Positions 21,690-32,499 of a stretch of DNA of 64,000 nt are shown in pieces. The position numbers were made by a program, and so were the translations under genes. The DNA is from Phyllostachys edulis (Eukaryota; Streptophyta; Magnoliopsida; Poales; Poaceae). Below the pieces are notes generated by a model that had not been told where the DNA came from, did no database searches, and worked only from the letters and a program-made list of their open reading frames with translations. Each line of letters begins with the position of its first letter. Positions within the stretch are counted from its first letter, which is position 1. The stretch is from positions 43,319,470 to 43,383,469 of the forward strand of contig CM070567.1 of assembly GCA_036346405.1 (NCBI GenBank), in the 5' to 3' direction.

Positions 21690-22270
21690 TAGGATGATAT
21701 CCGGTGTTTGGGATTCTAGCACAAGAAGAGTAGCTAAGAATCGAGAATCTTCCAAAGCAATTTCTACTTTGGGACTAAGCGAAGTAGCATATAGGGTTCC
21801 CGGGTGATCTAAGTACCACGGGTTTCTTTAGCTTATAAATCGGCAACTTAAGCCTTTCAACAAACTTTCTTGAAACAAAGGAGTGTGAAGCTCGAGAATC
21901 AAACAATACTTGTCTTGGTCTTGAATTAACAGAGAACGCGTGCCCATCAAGACTCTCGCTGACCTCTTGTGCCTCCTCTGCGGTGACATGATTCACATTG
22001 CCACGGTTACGGGTTGGGGTAGACCTTGAAGCTTGGGAAGTCTGGTGACTCTTGCTCGAGCCGAGTCCGACCTTGAACTGGGCGGCTCTGGGTTGTTCTT
22101 TGGAGCGGGGTTGTCGCGATGAGGGCACCGTTAGCAAAGTGACCTTTTTCTCCACATTGAAGCAATGGAGGTGTCTTTGCGGGGTTGTGATTCTTGGCTG
22201 TCCGTGGGCGAAGGGCGCGAAACCACTTCCTTGAGAATGGGAGGCGGAGCCGAGCTTTTTCGAGGTCAAG
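21690..22270 (-). pseudogene. Gypsy-Y aspartic protease
   Basis: A 164-codon frame ends in RQVLFDSRASHSFVSRKFVERL near 21860-21915. The active site normally reads DSGAS, and here the Gly is Arg (CTCGAG where CTGGAG would give Gly). Glycine at that place is needed for the catalytic loop, so taken at face value the enzyme is dead. The same CTGG-to-CTCG change is seen elsewhere in this element between its two LTRs, so the Arg may be an artefact. Upstream is a basic, Gln/Ser-rich linker where the zinc knuckle should be. No intact finger was found. Confidence 0.72.
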
Positions 22271-23260
22271 TGCAGATGATCTGAAGATGAACCGCCTGGA
22301 AAGTTGACTTAGGGATAGTTTCCTTGGGGCTTCGGAAGGGCATCTTCCTCTTGCGGCTAGTTTACGCTAACTTATTCTCATTTTCTAGCATGAGAGCCTT
22401 GTTGATCAAGCTGGTGGAAGTTGGCATAGTCATGGAGGATAAGCTTTCCACGCATGTCACCACGCATACCTTCCACAAAGCGGTCTATCTTTTCTTCTTC
22501 ATCGGCTCGTCATTGGGGGCGTGCGAGCAAAATTGGGTAAACTTAGTGACATACTCGTTGACCGTCATATGTCCTTGTTTGAGTTACGAACTCATTCTTC
22601 TTCAATCTCATTGTCCTAATTTGATGGTTGGTCTTGAAGGTGCTTTGAATTCCGTCCGTGGAATTGGTACGCAGTCGGTTCATCCTCATCAAGCGTATAC
22701 GCAACTTCTTCTCTGGCGGCTGCGGTTCTGGTGCGGAGGTCTTCAGTTCTCGGTCGTAGATGCTCTGACCGCTTCTTCTTCTTCTTCTTCTTCTTCTTGG
22801 GACTCTGGACTTTCCTTACCTCTGGCGGCAAGGTAATTCTCCCACCATGCTTGTGCGGCACCTTTTAGTTGGTGGGTGGCAAAGTCCACCATGTCTTTGT
22901 TGGAGCAACGAGCGAGTCGAAGCTTCTTTTGGTGTCCCCGAGCAGGTCTTGACTTCAAGAGGTTCGTCCATTGCAAAAAAGGTGAGGGCCTTGTCCTTAA
23001 GAAGTCGGCGAGCTTGGAATTGCGGCGGCGAATCTGTCTGTGATTGTTGAGCAAAGCTTGGAGAATTTGGGTCTCTTGGAACATCACTTGGGCCATTGTC
23101 GGTTCTTTGGTGGTGGAGGGGCAGGTCTTGTCCTTGTCCACGACCACGGCCACGTCCACGACCTCTTCCTCGGCCGATGGCAAAGGCTCCACTGACGGGC
23201 GGCGGCTCTTCTTGGCGGCATCTGAAGAAAAGATGAGACTTAGAACTAGGGAGAACCAAG
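22270..23260 (-). pseudogene. Gypsy-Y gag
   Basis: Minus-strand gag fragments: SKLADFLRTRPSPF, then THQLKGAAQAWWENYLAARG, the Retrotrans_gag tryptophan motif, near 22840-22890. N-terminal to this is a Gly/Arg repeat (GRGRGRGRGRG, about 23120-23165 in another frame). A run of Glu follows the WW motif, coded by an expanded GAA microsatellite at 22771-22799. Frame jumps occur about every 100 codons. Identity as gag is secure from order and the WW motif. Its length is similar to that of Gypsy-A gag. Confidence 0.72.
22771..22799. repeat. (TTC)n microsatellite in Gypsy-Y gag
   Basis: Nine or so TTC units. On the coding minus strand they add a glutamate tract to gag just after the conserved WW motif. 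Confidence 0.85.
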
Positions 23261-23514
23261 GAAAAAGGGTATATGAGGGTTTACTAGCCCTCTAAGGCAC
23301 ACACAAAAGAACCAAGCAGAAGATCGAGCAGATACAATACAAAGCCTAGAATGGCTGCATTATATTAAGGGTTAAGTGTTACATGACTTCCATACAAAGC
23401 TTATCGCTAAGCTAAGTCATGACACAGGATACACATCGTCTACAAAGGGAGAAACAAAAGTGCTTGCAACCCAAAAGGCGCCTAGCAAGCATCGCTAGCT
23501 ATCCTAGCCTATCG

Positions 23515-24310
23515 ACTACTCCATCGAGGAAGGGAGGCGGGGCGGCTCGATGGCTCGTGAGCGAGTGACCCGAGCTGATGTCTGGCGAAGCGGAACAGGA
23601 ACGGCGGGCTGCGTCCTGGCCGACACCGGAAGGTCGTCGAAAGGCGGCGGATCGGGCGTCGCCGCAGCTCTTCTTGTGATCAACTGGTCTTGAGTCCTCG
23701 GGGCGAGGAGGAGGCTGGAGGCTGAAGTCTGAGGTGAAGTGGCGAGTGCAGAGGCTGCCGTGAGGCGTGCTACCTCTGCAAGGCGGCGTCTCTCTCCATC
23801 TTGATGATGTCTCTGTCCTGGCCGATCTTGTCTCTCTCCCACATGGCATCATGGTGGGCTTCATCGCTTCTGATCATGTTGGTGCGAAGGGTGTCGGAGT
23901 GGGCCTCACTACCAGTGAGAAGCATCCGAAGCTGTCGGATCTCGATGGTGTGGGAGTGGATGTTGTGGATCATCGCCTGGGTCAGCTGCACCTGCTGGGT
24001 CAGGCGGGGCTCATCGTCGATGGCGGCGAAGGACTCCGGGGAGCTCTCTCCATTGTAGAGACACGGGAAGAAGCGATCTGGCGACTCTTGCGGAGGACCT
24101 CGTGTATCGACACAAGCGGTGTGGCGACACGGGCGCATCTGGATAAGCGTCGAGGCTGCCGAGGCGGGTGCCTCGGCAAAGAACACAATGGGTCGTGAAC
24201 TTCGCCGGTCTGGCATAGAGGAAAACCTCCATGTCCCAAGACTCGTGAGCCATAACCATCGTCTTCCGCCTCGGAAGAGCGGAGGGCGGGGAAATTAAGA
24301 ACTGCATCAC
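23515..24310 (-). pseudogene. Gypsy-Y upstream ORF (ORF0-like), function unknown
   Basis: Between the 5' LTR and gag the minus strand carries a separate coding-like stretch. One frame (about 24011-24310) starts MVMAHESWDMEVFLYARPAK. A shifted frame (about 23770-24060) has RLTQQVQLTQAMIHNIHSHT followed by a Glu/Arg/Ile-rich segment through MERDAALQR with a heptad-like pattern that could form a coiled coil. A third frame (23516-23842) is Pro/Ser/Arg-rich. An extra 'orf0' before gag has been described in rice RIRE3/RIRE8-type elements (from memory, unchecked). Position and size fit that. I know no biochemical role for it. Confidence 0.5.
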
Positions 24311-24576
24311 TTCATGAAGAGATCGATGAAACCACCTTCATTAATCCCATGAGAGCTATGGTCCCATGGGCCTGCAGTGGGGAGAAGCCATCTACAAATT
24401 TTTGAAACAAGAGAAAAGATTAGTAACACTTAATGAAAGTAAAGATAAGTATGGAACTAGGAATGATGAGTAGAAGCAATAAATACTCTATATTTTTGGC
24501 AAACTTTTCTTAATTTTAAAAATAAGATCCAAGTCCTTAAGGCAACGACCAATCTAACTAAGACTCTCTGATCGTA
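24311..24576 (-). other. Gypsy-Y leader
   Basis: AT-rich stretch between the ORF0-like region and the primer site. I see nothing coding in it. Confidence 0.4.
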
Positions 24577-24592
24577 TGCTCGATACCGGCTC
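24577..24592 (-). other. Gypsy-Y primer-binding site (degenerate)
   Basis: Minus strand GAGCCGGTATCGAGCA next to the right LTR contains GGTATC(G)AGC, close to the initiator-Met tRNA site TGGTATCAGAGC. It marks the right LTR as the 5' LTR. Confidence 0.5.
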
Positions 24593-27500
24593 TGTGGGAC
24601 CGGATTACGAGAATCCAAATCCTCTGTGAATCAACATGCTATTCCTGGATCGATAGCTAGCACTTCACGGTACACATTCTTTGAATCATTCATACAAGGC
24701 GTGGCTGAAACAAATATATTACAACACATGGTAACATAGACCTCATCGGGTCGAGTTTACAAAAGGGCGCACAAGGCCAAATATAATACATTACAAAAGA
24801 ACGACCAAGTCTCTGGCGGAAGCAAAAGGGAAGGTAGGGCTCATCTCACACGAGACAAGCGGCGGGGTGTCACATGTCTGACAGATATTAACCAAGAAGG
24901 GCGGATAATATCGGTTGTCTTGTAGTAACGAAGTCTACTTAGATCGGGCGAGATCTAAACTCTGAACTATCCTACTCCTCGTCATATCCTTGTCCATCGT
25001 CTTACGGTCCATCGTAGTAGGCGTAGTCTCCTTCATCTTCATTATCTCAAGGGTGGGGGAGAAGCGAGGATGAGCACTACTACCGTGCTTTCATGAGCCA
25101 ACACACAAATGCAATTATATATATGCGGCTTAACAAGGATGGCTCGGGTTCTTTTATTTGCGAAAGCAGGTTTTGCAATACTATAGTTACAAATCCTATG
25201 ACTTAGCATTTTTAACAAATTGCAATTTTATAAAGAGAGTAAAGTGCAATAATTAATTAGAGAGGTTACCTCCACCTTCATGCTTAATTTTGATTATGGT
25301 TACATCCACCAATATTATCACCAGCGGGTACATCCACCGGGATAAACAAATTCAGGGCTAGGTGAGCCCGCCACAATTTTTATACCACCCACGGGTTTTG
25401 AAATAGAACTAACTCAAGTTAAGTTCCCATGTCATGCTTTTGACCGTAGGCACTACTGCTTTAAGCAGTTTAATACTCTGCGAGAGATAGCACACTTTAC
25501 CCACAAGAGACAATTAACTCATTGCCCTACACAATTCCTTAGATGTGTAGTCGAGAGGTTGTCACAATAACGTTCGACTTATCTCACCCCTACGTCATTT
25601 CGCACATATAGGGTTCGCCCATAGTGTTGGCGGGATGTTTTACCTCGGCGGCGGTATAGCGGTGCTATACCTCGGCGGCAACAAAACGTCACCCTCCTCT
25701 CGGTGTCCCATTCAAGCGGAATAAATCCCTTGGCTCCCCATTTATCCGCCCGGCGAAATGGCATCAAGGTTCAATAAACCTACTAAGCTAAGTCGCAAGT
25801 TTTTACGCAACTTGTGGTTGTACTTGTTTAACACGGAGGTCGTGACCCGATTAAGTCCTTAGGGTTATCTGGGCGGTTCATTCCACAACCCAATCATTCT
25901 CGTGCTCCTGAGCACCAATCCGCCTCACCATCCGCCCGGATAGAGCTAGCATTTTTAGGGTTTTGAGGAGTAAACCAAACTAGTTTCTCGCCTTAGTCAA
26001 TGGACCACCAATGACTACCCAAAACCTTTTGTTTTTGAAGACATGGTGATTTGGGGTATTTAATACCTGTGACTTGAAACAAGGCTAGCATGTCGCCTAA
26101 ATCGACCTATAACTAGTATTACCATAGTATTACTAGGGTGACAAGGGTTATTGGTTTCAAGTTGACATGGATGGCATATTAATTATTTAAACAACAAGTA
26201 GGTAATTAACTACCTTAAGCTTTAACATATCTTTGATAAAAAACTAAAGCATGCAAGTTATTAATTTAAAAGAAATTAATTTACATAAAATGTAGGAACA
26301 ACATGGTCAAAGTATTGACTCGCCTTGGTTAGAGGCAAGATGATCGTGATATTCTTGGTCTTGATCAACTTGAGGATCTCCGCGTCTTGAATCCTAAGCA
26401 GGCGATTCTGGGAAAAAGCACAACGGCAAAGAGAGCAAGTAAATACAAAAGAATACACAAATAAACTCCAAATTAATCAAGTCCTATGCCATTAGCAAGG
26501 TCTCGACTTAACAATTTTTAGAAATTTAGTTTGCAATTTTGGAGCTATAACGGAGGAATCACAATTTCTGAAGCTTAAAAGGAAAAAAAAAAGAGAGAGA
26601 GGGTCATGGTTCACAAACAGTGTAGACCCATCCACAACCTGAAGCGGCTCGGGTTCACGCAACAAGATGCAGCGGGTCCACCGGCGGTGAGGAGGGGGGC
26701 TGGCTGGCACAGCTCTGATGATCTGGGGGCCCACGGGTCAGCCTAACAAAGGGGACCTGCACCTATGACGGGTGGGGCCCACGTCCTAAAAAAAAATAAA
26801 AATAAAAATAAAAAAAAAACTCTAACTCATCCTCTCCGTCACACAACAAGAGGAAGCAGAGGAGGGGGAGTCTCGGGCGGCTGGCCATGGGGCCAAGCAG
26901 CCGAGGGCGGCGGAAGGCCCGTGAGGGTGGCGCTGGAAGCCGGGAGGTGGCGGTCTGGGGAGGTGGCGGCGGGCCGGGAGAGGTGGGCGGGAGAGGAAGA
27001 AAGAGGCGGCGGCTTTCTCGAGCTCGTGCGGCTCCGCGATCTGTGGCCAGTGAGGAGGCGACGCACCAACAACAATGAGGGAGGGTGTGGGAGGAGCGGT
27101 CCCGGAGAATGGGGAAGACAGGTCGGCTCGGCAGCGGCGGCCGGGAGTGGAGAAGACGAGGCGGCGTGGGTGGAGGTCTCTGACAGCAGGGAGGGAGATG
27201 GGAGGTGGGGGCGGGTCTCTTGGGCCACGGGCTCCGCGGTGGCTGCCCTCGAGGCGGGGCTCACCGAGGCGGCTCTGAGTGTGGCCTTGGCGGAGAGGTG
27301 GGCTCGGCGGTTTGAGGTATGTTTTTATCTTCTGCAATGGGGCGGCAGGGGAGCTCGAGGGGAAGGGGGGCTTAAAGGAGTCGAGAACAGGAGGGAGACG
27401 GGGTCAAGGGGAGGACGAGCCGACGCGGCCGTGTCCCCGAGGCAGAGGCATGGGCGCCTGCAGGCGGTTGCAGCGAGGCGGAGTTGGCGCGACGAGGACG

Positions 27501-28264
27501 GGTAGCGGTGACGGGTGGTGAGAACGGGCACGCGCGGCGCTGCAAGCAGCTCGATCCACGGCTTAGGGACGAGGAGGGCGGCGGGTGACGCCATGGTGAC
27601 GGCTCGCACGGAGGAGCCGGTCGTCGCCGCGAGGACGCGAGCGTCTGTGGCCCGAGGGCAACGGATGGGCGCGCGCAGAGGAGCAGAGGGAGTCGGTGGA
27701 TCTTCGCCAACAGAGGGAGGCAAGAGGGAAGCGAAGTTGGCGAAGCGCAGGAGGATGGGCAAAATGCTTTTGTTCTTTGCTCGGGGAGCAGAGCAGCGAG
27801 AGAGGGCAGCAGGGGACAGAGGGAGGCTGTGCCCGGGGAGTAGGGGAGGCTGGCGGGATGGGCACAGCGCAAAGGAGTAGGAAGGCTGGCGGCTGCTGCT
27901 GCTTCTTTGCCTGCAAGGTTGACCAGGGGAGAGATGAAGACCACTGCTTCTTTGCTCTCTGTGTCGGGAATTGGGGAGGAGAGGAACTCGAGGCTCTTTG
28001 CCGCAGAGGGCGAGAGAGAAGGGCCGGGCCGGGTGGGCTTAGGGATGGGCTTGGCCCCGAGGAAGAAAGGTTCACCCAAATCGGCCCGAGACAAAGCGGA
28101 GGAGCAAACCACGAATCATGAAGTTGAATTTCAAATGCTACAACCAACGCATTTGAAACTCAAACCGAGGAAGAACGGGGTTTTGAAAATAGGAGTTAGT
28201 TGAATTATGGCGAAGAACGAAACGAAAACATTTACTATTTAGCCGTCCGAAAACGGACGTTACA
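24593..28264 (-). repeat. Gypsy-Y 5' LTR
   Basis: 3,672 bp, matching the left LTR. Differences cluster at C(A/T)G triplets, for example GGATCAGTAGC in one copy against GGATCGATAGC in the other. The GC-rich part (26830-28060) again yields long but non-conserved frames. Confidence 0.92.
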
Positions 28265-28269
28265 CCACA
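28265..28269. repeat. target-site duplication of Gypsy-Y, right copy
   Basis: CCACA, identical to 15006-15010. Confidence 0.9.
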
Positions 28270-28524
28270 ACATTTGGTATCAGAGTCACTCACACCATGG
28301 CTTTCAGTGCCGCACCATCTCTCTTGGAGAAGTTGAAGGCTAACAGTGAAGAGCAGAAGGTCTTACTCGACAACATGACTGTTGTCCATTGGAGCTTCAT
28401 TGATCCACGTCCATGTGACGCGCCGTCGTTATCTTACCCTGTCATCAACATAGGGCCACCAAGGACTTCAACTGTGGCCACCACCGCAGCTCGAGGATGA
28501 GCTGCCTCGTCGCGGGGGGTGTAA
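28270..28524 (+). mobile_element. Gypsy-X remnant: end of LTR-C and a 250-bp internal region
   Basis: ACA (28270-28272) completes LTR-C. It is followed at once by a Met-tRNA primer site TTTGGTATCAGAGTC (28273-28287) and an ATG (28297) opening a 67-codon frame, MAFSAAPSLLEKLKANSEEQ, like a gag start. That frame runs straight into CAGCTCGAGGATGAGCTGCC, the end of a chromoviral polyprotein, and a purine tract GCGGGGGGTGTAA before LTR-D. Nearly the whole gag-pol has therefore been deleted between the two LTRs. Confidence 0.7.
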
Positions 28525-28910
28525 TGTTATGGTCAAATATCCAGGCAAGTACTATATATAGCGTGTGCACTGTAGTAACACGAGTCCTATAGCACGCGTG
28601 AACGGTAATATGTGCAAGTATTTGGCATGATTTATTGTTTAGGAATCTACATATTAGGTGTTTGTGATTATCTATTAGTTAGGTAAGTTATTATTAGATT
28701 GGATTGCTAGAGATAAGTTTCCTTATAGATTATTTCTTAGGGGACAAGTCGGGTCGTCCCTATAAAAGGGATAACATGTATCCATTATCAAGGAAGCAAA
28801 GAAATAAACAAATTTAGTCCCTAATGGTTGGATAAAGATCAAAGCCTCCTTGTTCGTCAGGAAGAGTCCCGATCGAGCTTGGAGAGCGATCCCTCGCCTC
28901 CCTGGCAACA
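28525..28910 (+). repeat. LTR-D, shared LTR of Gypsy-X and Gypsy-Z
   Basis: 386 bp, TGTTATGGTC...GGCAACA. It has the remnant of one element on its left (purine tract) and a new primer site and gag on its right, so it served as 3' LTR for one element and 5' LTR for the next. Confidence 0.8.
28761..28768 (+). promoter_or_regulatory. TATA box of LTR-D
   Basis: TATAAAAG in a GC-flanked context about 150 bases before the LTR end, the normal place for retrotransposon transcription to begin. Confidence 0.6.
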
Positions 28911-28923
28911 GTTTGGTATCACA
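28911..28923 (+). other. Gypsy-Z primer-binding site
   Basis: GTTTGGTATCACA touches LTR-D. TGGTATCA is shared with the Met-tRNA site and the rest is diverged. Confidence 0.6.
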
Positions 28924-28927
28924 TTCC

Positions 28928-29500
28928 ATGGCTAACGATCTTCTCACCACAGAACAACGCGAACTAAAGGAGCTATTAGGCACCATATTGAAGTGCCAAG
29001 AAGAACAATTTATAGCCCATGCAAATCTTTAGGCCGCCGTCGTTGATCTCGAAGGTCGCGTTTCCTTGCCAACTACGATCACCAACTCTGCCAACTCGTC
29101 TACACGACGCCTCCCTACTGATCAAACTACAGCACCACCCCTAGGTCGATCCTACAAAGTTGATTTTCCCCTGTTTGATGGTAATTCCGATCCTCTAGAG
29201 TGGCTTTCTCGCTGTGATCAATTCTTTTGCAGTCATTGTACCCTCAAGGAAGAAAAGGTTTGGCTGGCTACCTATCACATGACCAGCATTGCCCAGCAGT
29301 GGTATTACAAATTGGAACACACAGAAGGAATTCCTTCATGGCCTCGGTTTCAAAATTCTTGTAGATTGCATTTTGGTCCACCCTTTCATTCGAATCCAGT
29401 TTTTGAACTTGCTCTTCTTCGTCAGACGGGTTCAGTGGAAGAATATGCACAAGCTTTCAATAGGGTACTATGTCACCCTGGCAATCTCTGGAGCATGAAG
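28928..29500 (+). pseudogene. Gypsy-Z gag, N-terminal part
   Basis: The capsid protein of the plus-strand element starts at the ATG at 28928. After a 34-codon stretch a TAG (29030-29032) sits where CAG (Gln) is likely, and the same frame continues. Retrotrans_gag motifs follow: VDFPLFDGNSDPLEWLSRCD, LATYHMTSIAQQWYYKLE, SWPRFQ and TGSVEEYAQAFNRVL. CACTA-1 interrupts the frame at 29500 and gag resumes at 33606. One stop apart, this piece is well preserved. Confidence 0.85.
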
Positions 29501-29529
29501 CACTACTACAAAAAGGCTAATATTGGACG

Positions 29530-29770
29530 CCTCATCACAGACGGTTAACCAAAACCGTCTGTATTACATGCAATCATAGACGGTTTTGGTTTAGAGACCG
29601 TCTGTATTATTAGCTGCGCTAAAAACCATCTGTGAAGAGGTAATATCACAGACAGTTCATGATGAAAACCGTCTGTAAAATATCACAGACGGTTCTTAAC
29701 AATAACCGTTTGTGATATTTTGAAATATCACAGACGGTTTTCAACAAACAACCATCCGCCATAATATCAC
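29530..29770. repeat. 5' subterminal repeats of CACTA-1
   Basis: About ten alternating copies of ATCACAGACGGTT and AACCGTCTGTGAT, spaced 15-35 bases, in both orientations. Such arrays are where CACTA transposases bind. Confidence 0.85.
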
Positions 29771-30002
29771 TGTAGTTCCCGGTGAGTTTCATCATCGCCT
29801 ATTGAGTTTCTTCGTTGCTGTCGACGCTGATGCGTCTCTTCGTCGCATCAATGCCGCTTCGGCTCCCCGATACGTCTCTTCATCTCACGCGCCGAATTTA
29901 TTCCTTGTTTTATAAAAAGGATCATCCGCCATCGAAGATAATCCCCACATATAACTCTACAATATATATATACTTCTAAAACAGAAATAGCTTTCTCTTC
30001 TG

Positions 30003-30536
30003 TTTCCTTGTCGCCGGCATTGATGGCCTTCCTGGCCATGCTGTACAAGCACCTCTCCAGCCATACGTTAGCGGATGCCGTGGAAGGACACTATTACAAC
30101 AGTGTCCTCACTCCTCTGCCCAAGGATTTGCCAAAGTAGGTGACGGCCACCTTCCACTGTCTTGACATCCTCCTCCACCGCGTCTTCCGGGTGATCTCCC
30201 ACTTCCAACGAGTGTACCGTGTCATCGACGTGGTCCTCCACAACGACGTTGCACATCTCCAGAAGGCTTGCCGTCACTTGGACTGCTTAATCAAGGCAGC
30301 GAGCGACCGAATCGACCGTGTCGAGACCCCTCAAGCAAGGGAAGAGAGCCTATGGGCTCAATTCTTCTTGATTCAACAGTCCGAGGGTCTTTGGGGACAC
30401 TTTCGAGCAGCGTCGATGGGTGGATGCATTTGAACTTCGTTCGTTGATGATCCTGAATGTCGATCTGCGATCCGATGTCGTCACCTACGAAGTTTTGAAG
30501 ACGGAGATAGCAGCCTACCTCTACCACTAGAAAAAC
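30003..30536 (+). pseudogene. coding-like segment inside CACTA-1, not recognised
   Basis: Plus-strand frames read MAFLAMLYKHLSSHTLADAV to a TAG near 30136. They then give FRVISHFQRVYRVIDVVLHN, HLQKACRHLDCLIKAASDRI and QAREESLWAQF in one frame to about 30390. A second frame gives QRRWVDAFELRSLMILNVDL and VVTYEVLKTEIAAYLYH to about 30528. The joined product would be about 170 residues, helical and without signal peptide or membrane span. Base and codon use are unlike the AT-rich flanks, and the segment interrupts the subterminal repeat array that is continuous in CACTA-2. It is best explained as captured host coding DNA with one stop and one frameshift. I do not recognise the family. Confidence 0.5.
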
Positions 30537-30704
30537 TTTGTTTATTTAGGTTTCTAATTTTTTTTGTTTATTTAGGTTTCTACTTTTTTTTTGAATCTTT
30601 GTAAGAAGTGACTGGCCACACTGTTTGGCCATATGTAAATTCCAAAATGAAAAAAAAAATCTAGTTTGGAGGTGAAGTTACTATACTATAGTTGAACTAT
30701 ATAT

Positions 30705-31030
30705 CACAGACGGTTTAGTGGAACAAATATCCATCTGCAAATTTTCAGTAGTATTTAAATGACAAAATTGACATATAAACATGTAATTTCTTCATGTCAT
30801 GTAAATGTATACATGATAATTAATATGCTCAAAACATAGAACTTGAGAACAATCATATCACAGACGGTTCTATTATGGAACCGTCTGTGATATGATCTAA
30901 TATCACAGACGGTTCCACAATAGAACCGTCTGTGATATGAGACCATATCACTGACGGTTCCATTGTGGAACCGTTGTGATATGAGACCATATCATGGACG
31001 GTTCCATTGTGGAACCGTCTATGATAAGTC
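30705..31030. repeat. second block of CACTA-1 subterminal repeats
   Basis: Further copies of ATCACAGACGGTTC and GAACCGTCTGTGAT. In CACTA-2 this block is joined to the first one without an insert. Bases 30537-30704 are AT-rich with nothing coding. Confidence 0.8.
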
Positions 31031-31034
31031 TCTT

Positions 31035-31620
31035 TATAAGTAGAAGCCCGCTAGGGTTTGCACCCTAACTCGTCACTCCCCAGCGCCCTTACTCTCGTCC
31101 ATTCCCCTCTCCACCCGAGTGACCCCGCCACCGACGCCGCCCTTCTTCCCGTCGCCGACGGTTGTGACACCATGGTTCACTACACAAGACACTAGTACGA
31201 TAAGAGTGTCTTGTGTAGTGTCACTGTTGTGCTACAACTATAGTGACACTGCCTTCCCCTCTTCCTCCTCCCCCTGGTGTGCACGACCCCAGCTACCTCT
31301 AGCTCCACCAACCCCGGCCTCGGCTACCTCACCACCGACACCGGCGATGTCGATCGAGGTAAGACAAATCTATTGGTTTGTGCTATTGGTATTCATGCGA
31401 ACCGAGTTGCAATGTGGGCTACCTTGTCGGTTGATGGTCGGTTTGGACACTCTTGGCCTTCTTGTCTTCTTTGTCTTGCCCTCTGTGGATCTTTGGTATT
31501 TGGATGGATGGATGGATGGATGGATCTAGAGGTGGGGAATAGGGTTGTGTTTGGGTGTGACTACTGGTATATTCCTAAAGACATTTTTTGTTTTCGATAC
31601 GTATGATGTAGAGTGTGCTG
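31035..31620 (+). other. promoter-like block and short ORF of CACTA-1
   Basis: CTCTTTATAAGTAG, a possible TATA element, is followed by a pyrimidine-rich leader and an ATG at 31119 opening a frame with PPFFPSPTVVTPWFTTQDTS. The same block is in CACTA-2 at 38200-38460 (FFPSPTVVTPRFTEQDT). The N-terminal 40 codons are alike in both but the later sequence is not. A splice-donor-like CGAGGTAA(A/G)AC occurs at the same place in both. It could be the start of the original element transcript. Confidence 0.4.
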
Positions 31621-32499
31621 CTGAAAAAACACATTGATACAACCTTAAGAAGTGGCAATCTGAGGGAGGCAATTTGGTTGCCTCTTGGAGAGGATCTTAA
31701 CAAATGGTTGTCTGTTAATTGTAAGTCTATAATCACCATCTATTCTTAGGATAAATAACACCATGTAAGTGTTTCACGTACTAATGCCTTATTTTTTGCT
31801 TGTTCATACTTGTTGATTTCTTCAACCAGGTGAACATCTTATATGGTACTTTGATGGAGTTCTGCACATCTACCATAGGCCCAATAATGTTAGCTGGACC
31901 CAAGTAAGATATGTGCCTCTTTGAAACATACATGAGACATTTACCAATTTAGGTACCAGTTCTGCTGACCTCCTAATTTCATTGGTGACAGTTTTGGATT
32001 GTTTTTTTTTGAAGGGAAAATAGTAGAGAAGAGCCTTACTGTTAGAATATACTAAAATAGGGTAGAAATGTATAGATATATTTAAAAAAAAAAATTCAAA
32101 AACCATCCCAACTAATAGGACAAATCAGAACCCTAGCCTTTTGCTACATTGTATCTCAAACAATATGCTAATTTGTAACTAATCTTATGATTGTTCCTAT
32201 ATGGTATTCTGCTTTTGAAAGCTATAATTAACTTTTCAGATTTGTAAAGGTTAGGCTAATTTGTAAAGCTGCATTTAACTTACAAATTTATGGAACTTTT
32301 ACCTAGCTTGTGCCTCTAATCATCAATTATTTATTAATTGGTGTGTATTCTATTCCAAAATAAGACCAAATGAGTCAAAAACTACTACAACACATCTTCA
32401 CCTGTCTCTTGCCATTCATTTCACCTTTATGCAGATAACAGTGTTCATCTTTGGTCAAGTTCTCCTCCCTTGCATCCAGTCGTCCTACCATTTCATTCT
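31621..32499. other. CACTA-1 internal AT-rich sequence
   Basis: No domain or repeat was recognised. Short T-rich tracts and one small frame without motif. Confidence 0.4.

Larger units (their letters stand above)
15011..28264 (-). mobile_element. Gypsy-Y, Ty3/gypsy chromovirus with 3.65-kb LTRs
   Basis: A complete 13.25-kb insertion with near-identical LTRs (15011-18659 and 24593-28264), a CCACA duplication, and on the minus strand an upstream ORF, gag, protease, RT, RNase H, integrase and chromodomain. It resembles Gypsy-A in domain order and chromodomain, so it is also probably Tekay/Del clade (inference). The coding part is broken by many one- to three-base changes, yet the LTRs are still very alike. 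That combination suggests that many of the breaks are sequence errors (see findings). Confidence 0.93.

Noticed and set aside
26765..28112. Two 246-codon frames on opposite strands
   Set aside because: These are in the LTR of Gypsy-Y and are broken in its other LTR, so not genes.
28297..28500. 67-codon ORF as a stand-alone small gene
   Set aside because: It lies between a primer-binding site and a purine tract, so it is a fused gag start and pol end.
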